NCBI RefSeq assembly: GCF_900163785.1 | Contig: NZ_FUKN01000014.1 | Location: forward strand, 607,883 to 671,882 | Direction of reading: 5' to 3' | Source of the DNA: Psychrobacter sp. JB385 | Lineage (GTDB): Bacteria > Pseudomonadota > Gammaproteobacteria > Pseudomonadales > Moraxellaceae | DNA length: 64,000 nt | In this document: positions 58,408-64,000 of the stretch, piece by piece | How positions within the stretch are numbered: the first letter of the stretch is position 1 | Layout of the letters: each line of letters opens with the position of its first letter | Program-made: the position numbers and the translations under genes | The notes under the pieces: generated by a model | What the model was told of the DNA's origin: nothing | The model's input: only the letters and a program-made list of their open reading frames with translations | Databases searched by the model: none

Positions 58408-59277
58408 ATGGACACTACGAATCAATTGAATACTCATTCATCCGTATTACCTGCATGCGTATTACCTGCATGCTTATCAAAGAGACTAAGCCGTGTAGGT
58501 TTGATAAAAACATTGGCAGCTGGCTTGGTTGTAGGTGCTATAAGCGTGTCTGCAAATGCGACCAATGTCATTAGCAGTACCACGTATCTTGAGTATCAAC
58601 TGCCTAAAAAAATACAAAAGATGTGCACTGAGCGTGAGAATTGTCCAAAGATTGAAGTCAAATATCTCAAAACCAATCATCCTTGGATCAATGATATCAC
58701 CAACGCGCGCATCAATAACTTGGTGGTCAATAGCAAGCCAACTGAGTCAGCGCCCATCAAAACAAAAAGCAGTCCAGCACAAGTGCAAGCGGCTATTAAT
58801 GATTTTGTAAGCTCACAGTTTGTAGATATGCCAGAAGACAGACAATGGGCGTATGAGCTGATGGTAACGCCCAACTATTTGGGTCATGTGGGCGATACTG
58901 AGCTGTTTGAAATACAATCGTACTCTTATACTGGCGGCGCTCATGGCATGTCTTATAGCGAATACCTAATATTTGATCCTAGCACCAAAAAACAAATCAA
59001 GCTGGATGATATGCTGATTGCCGGAAAAAAATCGCGCTTTAAAACTCTTGCCTATAATGCTTATAAAACGTGGGTAAAAACGTTCGATAATGATGTGAGC
59101 AGTTATGAGAAAAACTGGCCATTTACGTTAAGTGATAATGTGACATTGACGGACAAAGGTATCGATATTCTGTATCAGCCTTATGCTATTGGCCCTTACG
59201 CCTCTGGTATGCCTACGCTAAGTATTCCTTATAGCCAGCTTAAAGGCGTGATAAAACCTCGCTTTATGCCCAAATAG
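58408..59277 (+). CDS. Exported DUF3298-like protein
   Basis: A 289-residue exported protein resembling the DUF3298/RsiV-type fold (SYTGGAHGMSYSEYLIFD and QPYAIGPYASGMPTLSIPY). A hydrophobic signal segment (TLAAGLVVGAISVSANA) begins about 36 residues in, after a stretch that includes a duplicated VLPAC. A start nearer the signal is possible, but GAGGATAT supports the ATG at 58408. Function unknown; RsiV relatives bind lysozyme, which is only a structural hint. Confidence 0.8.
   Translation: MDTTNQLNTHSSVLPACVLPACLSKRLSRVGLIKTLAAGLVVGAISVSANATNVISSTTYLEYQLPKKIQKMCTERENCPKIEVKYLKTNHPWINDITNARINNLVVNSKPTESAPIKTKSSPAQVQAAINDFVSSQFVDMPEDRQWAYELMVTPNYLGHVGDTELFEIQSYSYTGGAHGMSYSEYLIFDPSTKKQIKLDDMLIAGKKSRFKTLAYNAYKTWVKTFDNDVSSYEKNWPFTLSDNVTLTDKGIDILYQPYAIGPYASGMPTLSIPYSQLKGVIKPRFMPK
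58444..58473 (+). repeat. 15-bp tandem duplication
   Basis: Two exact copies of GTATTACCTGCATGC in the N-terminal coding part of the DUF3298-like gene, giving the repeated VLPAC. A likely replication-slippage product. Confidence 0.85.
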
Positions 59278-59397
59278 CGTACACAGTCAGTTTATATAAG
59301 AAAATGAGAAATAGTAAAATAATTGAAAAACTTTTAGAGATTGGTAATAACGATTCAGAATATTTTGGAATTCAACAGAAAAACAAGGAGTGATAAC

Positions 59398-60552
59398 ATG
59401 ACGAACCCTATACATGACGAGCTTGATACAAGTAACACAAACACGTGGGCGCTGAATGCTTTAACAGAAGCGCTTGGTGATTTGACGGTGACAGTGAGCG
59501 AAAGCTTATCTGTTGGTCGTGGTAGCGACAATGATGTCGTTCTTGGCAGTAAGCAAGTATCGCGCAATCATGCTGTGCTAAGCGTGCTGGATGGTCAGCT
59601 ATATGTAAAAGATTTGGATTCATCGAACGGTACATTTATCAATAATGAGCGTATTGAAGGGAATAAGTCGAGCCTTTTACAAGTTAATGACACGATTGGC
59701 TTTGCCAGTTTTAATTTTCAGGTCAATACCTCTGTTGCCGAGGCAGAGATGGACACACCAACGGATTCATTAACGCCAGTGATGGCAGATGATGCAGATG
59801 CCACTATTGATAGTGATACTCAAGAGCCTGTCGTAACGGCTGAGCCAATCGTCGAAGAGACTATTACTCAAGCACCAGTGACTCAAGAGCCAGTTATTCA
59901 AGAGTCAGTAGTTGAGACGCCAATCATCGACGAACCAATCACTGAAAATCCAGTGGTTAAAGAGCCAATTGTTGAAGAATCTATTGTTGAAGAGCCAGTT
60001 GTTGAAGAGCCAACCATGGAAGCGCCAGCCGCTCAGGAGCCCGTCGTGAAAAAAACAAATATCGAAGAGATGTTGCCTGTCAAAGATGACGTTGCGCCAA
60101 TACCGCACAAGGCTGAGACAGCAGTATCAGATACAGCGCCGACACACGAGTCTGCTAACACGATAGAGACATCGCCAACCCCAGTAAGCGATCGTGATAC
60201 ATTGGCAAATGAGCCAGTTGTACATAAAGAGCCCGTTGTACGTGAAGAGCCAATCGTTCAACCTGAACATGACAAGACGACCAAAACAGAGCTACAAGAA
60301 GAGGCAGACCCTGAAGTTTTACATGCCAAGCAAGCCGCCACCGCGCAGTTTTCAGGTACAGCCAATTTGGGTCAAGGACATGATCTTGGTACTACAGGCA
60401 ACAACGCGATGGATCAAGCAGTCGACAATCCCGCTACCACAGGACAAGTGGATAAAAAACCAAGCGGCGGTTGGTTTATATGGGTGTTTATCGCCCTAAT
60501 CATCATCGGGGTGGCTTTATGGTTGTTTAACATGGGTGGCGCTGGTGCTTAA
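59398..60552 (+). CDS. FHA-domain protein with Glu/Pro/Val repeats and C-terminal TM helix
   Basis: A 384-residue protein starting at 59398 (AAGGAGTGATAAC upstream). The N-terminal FHA domain binds phosphothreonine: LSVGRGSDNDVVLG, QVSRNHAVL and DSSNGTFINNERI. A long acidic linker has imperfect EEPIVEEPVVEEP repeats (about 59880-60060). A single TM helix ends the protein (GGWFIWVFIALIIIGVALWLF). No kinase or type VI gene is nearby. It probably recruits phosphoproteins to the inner membrane; partners are unknown. Confidence 0.85.
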   Translation: MTNPIHDELDTSNTNTWALNALTEALGDLTVTVSESLSVGRGSDNDVVLGSKQVSRNHAVLSVLDGQLYVKDLDSSNGTFINNERIEGNKSSLLQVNDTIGFASFNFQVNTSVAEAEMDTPTDSLTPVMADDADATIDSDTQEPVVTAEPIVEETITQAPVTQEPVIQESVVETPIIDEPITENPVVKEPIVEESIVEEPVVEEPTMEAPAAQEPVVKKTNIEEMLPVKDDVAPIPHKAETAVSDTAPTHESANTIETSPTPVSDRDTLANEPVVHKEPVVREEPIVQPEHDKTTKTELQEEADPEVLHAKQAATAQFSGTANLGQGHDLGTTGNNAMDQAVDNPATTGQVDKKPSGGWFIWVFIALIIIGVALWLFNMGGAGA

Positions 60553-60927
60553 TGAGAGCGCTTTGCTTGTACTTTTTGCGGCTCTAGTAAGAGTAAGGGA
60601 AGGTAAAAATACAAGCAATCACTCAATCGGTAACTGATCAGTCGGTTTAAACAGCGATAATGCCAGTAGGCTTCGTTATACTTGCGCAGCCATTGGTTCG
60701 ATAAGCATTAGCGACGTAGATATTAAAGACATAAATATCAGCGCCATAGTCACTAATGACCTTATCGTATGCATATTTTTATTATCAGTTATCGTGAGTT
60801 TTTATAACGATTCATTTCTTATAGCGTCAGCATTCAATAGAGTGTTGACGCTATATTTTGTTTGTCATTTTACTATTGTGTTTATTGTTCTTATCTTTTG
60901 CCAATATGTTGTTAAGAGAGCGTTACT
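60553..60927. other. FHA gene / trpE spacer
   Basis: About 375 bp. The one clear structure is a hairpin at 60820-60859. I see no leader peptide with tandem Trp codons, so trp attenuation of the E. coli type is not supported. Confidence 0.45.
60820..60859 (+). terminator. Hairpin upstream of trpE, possible terminator
   Basis: Stem TATAGCGTCA / TGACGCTATA with a second pairing inside (CATTC with GAGTG), followed by TTTTG. It could end FHA-gene transcription or act in the trpE leader. Confidence 0.5.
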
Positions 60928-62424
60928 ATGATGACCTTTAAAGAATATCAAGCGTTTAAAGACCGTGGCTTTAGCCATGCACCATTGGTAAAAAAACGTT
61001 TGATGGATGCACAAACACCAGTGTCTGTGTTTTCTAAAGTGCGTGACTTAAATGGCTCTGCATATTTATTTGAGTCCGTCGTCGGTGGTGAACGCTGGGC
61101 AAGGTATTCAATGATTGGGCTCGGTAGTGAGCTGATTTTACAATACGCAGATGGCAATATGACCATCAAAAAAAATGATCATATCGATGTAGAGTCGTTA
61201 AACGACCCTTTTGATTATATTCGAAAACTCATGGCAGCGTATAAGATGCCAACGGCAGACGATATTCCAACCTTACCAAGCTTTAGCGGGGGGTTGGTTG
61301 GTTACTTTGGTTACGACATGGTACGTGTCATTGAGCCGTCAGTGGGTCTGTCTGATGCCCCAAACCCCATGTCGATGCCAGACATGTGGCTGATGTTGTC
61401 CACGAGTGTGATCGTCTTTGATACGCTAGAAAACACCTTGTCCATCATTGTCTACGCTGATTGTCATACGGAAGATGGATACGGCACTGCCATCCGTGAG
61501 CTTGAAAAAATTGAAGACAAGTTGGCAGAAATGCCAAATCTGAGTGCACCAATCATGCCGACACCAGTGTTTACATCGCAGACAGGGGCAGAGAAGTATT
61601 GTAGCGATGTTAATAAAATAAAAGAATACATCTCAGCAGGTGATGTGATGCAAGTCGTCCCAGCACAGCGCCTCACCGCTGATTATTCGGGCGACTCATT
61701 GGCAGTTTATCGCGCTCTACGGTTTTTAAACCCGTCTCCTTATCTCTTCTTAGTACATGGTTACACCCTCGACGATCATAAACGCTTTGACATCATTGGC
61801 GCATCGCCTGAGATATTATCTCGTATCGAAAATGGCAAAGTCACCGTAAGACCTTTAGCAGGTACGCGCAAACGAGGCCAGGATGAAGCAGAGGATTTGG
61901 CACTTGAGCAAGAGCTATTAAATGACGAAAAAGAGATAGCTGAGCACTTAATGCTCATTGATTTGGGTCGTAATGACATCGGCCGTGTCTGTGAGTACGG
62001 CAGCGTCAAGGTGACTGAGAAAATGTTCATCGAGCGTTATTCGCAAGTGATGCACATTGCGTCCAATGTCGAGGGCGCCATATCGCCTGATAAAGACGCA
62101 TTAGATGTATTCTGTGCCACTTTTCCTGCAGGAACGCTATCGGGAGCACCCAAAATTCGTGCCATGCAAATTATCGATGAGCTAGAACCAGTCCGTCGAA
62201 CGGTGTTCGGTGGGTCAGTAGGTTATCTGGGTTGGCATGGCAATATGGATACCGCTATCGCTATTCGTACCGCAGTCATGCGCCGTGGAGAGATTCATAT
62301 TCAGGCAGGAGCAGGGGTAGTCGCTGATTCTGTGCCAGAAGCAGAATGGGAAGAAACCAATAAAAAAGCTTTGGCATTGATAAAAGCGGTAGAAATGGCC
62401 TGTAATGGCTTACGTATTCGTTAG
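60928..62424 (+). CDS. trpE: Anthranilate synthase component I
   Basis: Converts chorismate to anthranilate, the first step of tryptophan synthesis, with ammonia from TrpG encoded elsewhere. The 498-residue product has the N-terminal regulatory region (SAYLFESVVGGERWARYSMIG) and the chorismate domain: VVPAQRLTADYSG, RPLAGTRKRGQDEAEDL, LIDLGRNDIGRV and PAGTLSGAPKIRAM. Tandem ATG codons begin it. No trpG follows; tRNA genes do. Confidence 0.95.
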   Translation: MMTFKEYQAFKDRGFSHAPLVKKRLMDAQTPVSVFSKVRDLNGSAYLFESVVGGERWARYSMIGLGSELILQYADGNMTIKKNDHIDVESLNDPFDYIRKLMAAYKMPTADDIPTLPSFSGGLVGYFGYDMVRVIEPSVGLSDAPNPMSMPDMWLMLSTSVIVFDTLENTLSIIVYADCHTEDGYGTAIRELEKIEDKLAEMPNLSAPIMPTPVFTSQTGAEKYCSDVNKIKEYISAGDVMQVVPAQRLTADYSGDSLAVYRALRFLNPSPYLFLVHGYTLDDHKRFDIIGASPEILSRIENGKVTVRPLAGTRKRGQDEAEDLALEQELLNDEKEIAEHLMLIDLGRNDIGRVCEYGSVKVTEKMFIERYSQVMHIASNVEGAISPDKDALDVFCATFPAGTLSGAPKIRAMQIIDELEPVRRTVFGGSVGYLGWHGNMDTAIAIRTAVMRRGEIHIQAGAGVVADSVPEAEWEETNKKALALIKAVEMACNGLRIR

Positions 62425-62555
62425 CGATACCATATAAAAGATGGTGTGAAGCCATTGGTAGAATAAAGATGCATATTTTTATTTTTGAAAAAATTATTAT
62501 AATCAATAACTTAAAAATTATTATGAAATTAATTATAAAAAATATGAAAAAGGGC

Positions 62556-62583
62556 TTGCGTCTTTCAAAATATTTGATAGAAT
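62556..62583 (+). promoter_or_regulatory. Promoter of the tRNA cluster
   Basis: TTGCGT (62556-62561), 16-nt spacer, TAGAAT (62578-62583), about 23 nt upstream of the first tRNA. Confidence 0.55.
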
Positions 62584-62605
62584 AGCCACCACTTTAAGAG
62601 AACAA

Positions 62606-62681
<76 letters not shown>

Positions 62682-62748
62682 TCTCTCTTAAAGTAGCTTT
62701 TTATGAATTTGCCTTAATTGAAAGTCATTTTTGTTCAAAGCAATCTAA

Positions 62749-62832
62749 GGTGGGGTTGGGGAGCGGTCAAACCCAACAGACTGTAAATCTGTCGCGAAAG
62801 CTTCGAAGGTTCGAATCCTTCCCCCACCACCA
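62749..62832 (+). tRNA. tRNA-Tyr (anticodon GTA)
   Basis: Class II tRNA of about 84 nt with a long variable arm and encoded CCA. Acceptor GGTGGGG / CCCCACC, anticodon loop CTGTAAA. Confidence 0.96.
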
Positions 62833-62913
62833 TATTTTAAAGTTTGTCATAGCGCCAAGCATGCTCTATATACTTAAGACTCTCGATTAGAGTTTATTTG
62901 AATAAGAGCAATT

Positions 62914-62987
62914 GCGGGTGTGGTATAATGGTAACACCTTAGCCTTCCAAGCTAATGACGCGGGTTCGATTCCCGCCACCCGCTCCA
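62914..62987 (+). tRNA. tRNA-Gly (anticodon TCC)
   Basis: 74 nt with encoded CCA. Acceptor GCGGGTG / CACCCGC, anticodon loop CTTCCAA. Confidence 0.96.
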
Positions 62988-63093
62988 TATATACACCATC
63001 GCAAAAGTTATAAATAATTCATCACGACAGCCAGTTTTTTAGTACTGTGTCGTGATATTTTTTTTAGTGCAACTTGTTGGTTGACTAAAATTT

Positions 63094-63168
<75 letters not shown>

Positions 63169-63372
63169 TTTATTGTTTACATCTTTTGTGCTCGCCATGC
63201 TATTGATATAGCCTTGCATCGACGTTGAAATTATAAAATATTGAAATATATAAAGTTAGTGCAATAGGTAATGATTCAAAGGTGACACTGAGGTGTTGCC
63301 TTTTAGTGCTGTCAGCATATTAGCAACTTATCGATGCATTGATGTCGACAAGGTGGAAGCAAGTAGATAAGC

Positions 63373-63690
63373 ATGCAGACGTTTATACATTATTTTTTGC
63401 ATTTTGGTTTTCCACTTTTTATCGCAGTTGTCTTTTTTAAAAAAGAATGGAAAAAAGCATATTTGATTTTGCTCGCGACAATGTTAGTGGATATAGACCA
63501 CTTGGTGGCGAACCCAATTTTTCAAGCCAATAGATGCAGCATTAATTTTCATCCGTTACATACGTATTATGCAATGCTGGCATATGTTGTTTTACTTTTT
63601 TTCCGTAAGCCCTTTAACATCATTGGAATCGGATTGCTTTTCCACATGTTGACGGATTTTACGGATTGTTTGATGATGCCAGCTAGCTAA
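63373..63690 (+). CDS. Small membrane protein (DUF6122-like)
   Basis: A 105-residue protein with about four TM helices and conserved-looking His/Asp clusters (LVDIDHLVANP, HPLHTYYAML, FHMLTDFTDCL), reminiscent of small DUF6122-like membrane proteins or metal-dependent YdjM-like hydrolases. The ribosome-binding site is weak. It lies between tRNA-Thr and tuf, where E. coli has no gene. The family assignment is tentative. Confidence 0.65.
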   Translation: MQTFIHYFLHFGFPLFIAVVFFKKEWKKAYLILLATMLVDIDHLVANPIFQANRCSINFHPLHTYYAMLAYVVLLFFRKPFNIIGIGLLFHMLTDFTDCLMMPAS

Positions 63691-63733
63691 TACAGCTGCT
63701 TTGCATATCAAGATAGAATAACGATGATTGGTG

Positions 63734-63763
63734 TTACAAACAATTTAGATCTTTGTCTATAAT
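63734..63763 (+). promoter_or_regulatory. Possible tuf promoter
   Basis: TTACAA (63734-63739), 18-nt spacer, consensus TATAAT (63758-63763). A second TATAAT at 63818-63823 with a weak -35 could be another start. The spacer from 63691 to 63964 has no gene. Confidence 0.5.
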
Positions 63764-63964
63764 ACAGCAAAATTGTTTTCGATTATGAGATGTATGACTA
63801 TTTAAGAGAAGTCAGCGTATAATAACCGATACAAAAGATTGGTTCGAAGCATTGTTCTAGCAGTGGTTCGTGCGGTTGATAGCTAGGTTTATGATGATTT
63901 GATTCTATTATGAGCCATTAAAAAGCTTTTTATTGATCATTCACTAAAAAAAGAGGAATTACCC

Positions 63965-64000
63965 ATGGCAAAGGCCAAGTTTGAACGTAACAAGCCACAC
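63965..64000 (+). CDS. tuf: Elongation factor Tu (5' end only)
   Basis: Only 12 codons are in the window, reading MAKAKFERNKPH, the usual EF-Tu start, with AGAGGAA upstream. The preceding Thr-Tyr-Gly-Thr tRNA order matches the tufB locus of E. coli. Confidence 0.93.
   Translation, partial: MAKAKFERNKPH

Noticed and set aside
60553..60927. Trp attenuation leader
   Set aside because: No short frame with tandem Trp codons was seen before trpE.

Overview
The window reads as chromosomal DNA of a gammaproteobacterium of the Moraxellaceae, most likely Psychrobacter. This is inferred, not searched. The reasons are moderate GC with AT-rich spacers, the tRNA-Thr(TGT)/Tyr/Gly/Thr(GGT)-tuf order, the metX-metW pair, a monofunctional RelA, a BarA/GacS-type hybrid kinase, and the overall look of the proteins. 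It is mostly housekeeping sequence. I saw no phage, transposase, integrase or CRISPR array.

Layout. 1-6.3 kb (minus): relA (3' end outside the window), rlmD, a PolB-like 3'-5' exonuclease and cysM. 6.7-12.8 kb (plus): a 1178-residue BarA/GacS-like kinase, a crotonase and a Bcr/CflA-type exporter. 13.1-17.6 kb (plus): a five-gene operon holding a solute-binding lipoprotein, a membrane CheA-like kinase, a CheY-like regulator and two CheX-like phosphatases; this is the most unusual system here. 18.0-19.9 kb: rpsB-tsf. 20-24.1 kb (minus): a lytic transglycosylase, an LrgA/LrgB pair and hflX. 24.6-29 kb: a PlsC-like acyltransferase, an aldo/keto reductase, an FKBP isomerase, a cold-shock/DUF1294 protein and a macrodomain protein, with two copies of a palindromic repeat. 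29-35.6 kb (minus): lspA-ileS, a thioredoxin-like protein and a GNAT-nitrilase fusion. 36-42.9 kb: a BLUF photoreceptor with a C-terminal membrane helix, a D-2-hydroxyglutarate dehydrogenase-like flavoprotein divergent from serA, trhO, an AT-rich orphan gene and a Sel1-repeat protein. 43.3-46.9 kb: metX-metW and hemH. 47-51.5 kb: membrane, acidic, beta-helix and SDR proteins. 51.6-60.5 kb: polA, ohr, a lipoprotein, prfC, a DUF3298-like protein and an FHA protein. 60.9-64 kb: trpE, four tRNA genes, a small membrane protein and the first 12 codons of tuf.

How the genes connect. Translation and stringent response are heavily represented (relA, rlmD, rpsB, tsf, ileS, prfC, trhO, four tRNAs, tuf, hflX). 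Amino-acid synthesis has cysM, serA with its probable redox partner, metX/metW and trpE. Signalling is carried by the hybrid kinase, the Che-like operon, the BLUF protein and the FHA protein. Many convergent gene pairs share strong bidirectional terminators. Several CDS starts were moved inward from the longest reading frame because an ATG with a Shine-Dalgarno (SD) sequence or a signal peptide lies inside; each case is noted in its entry.
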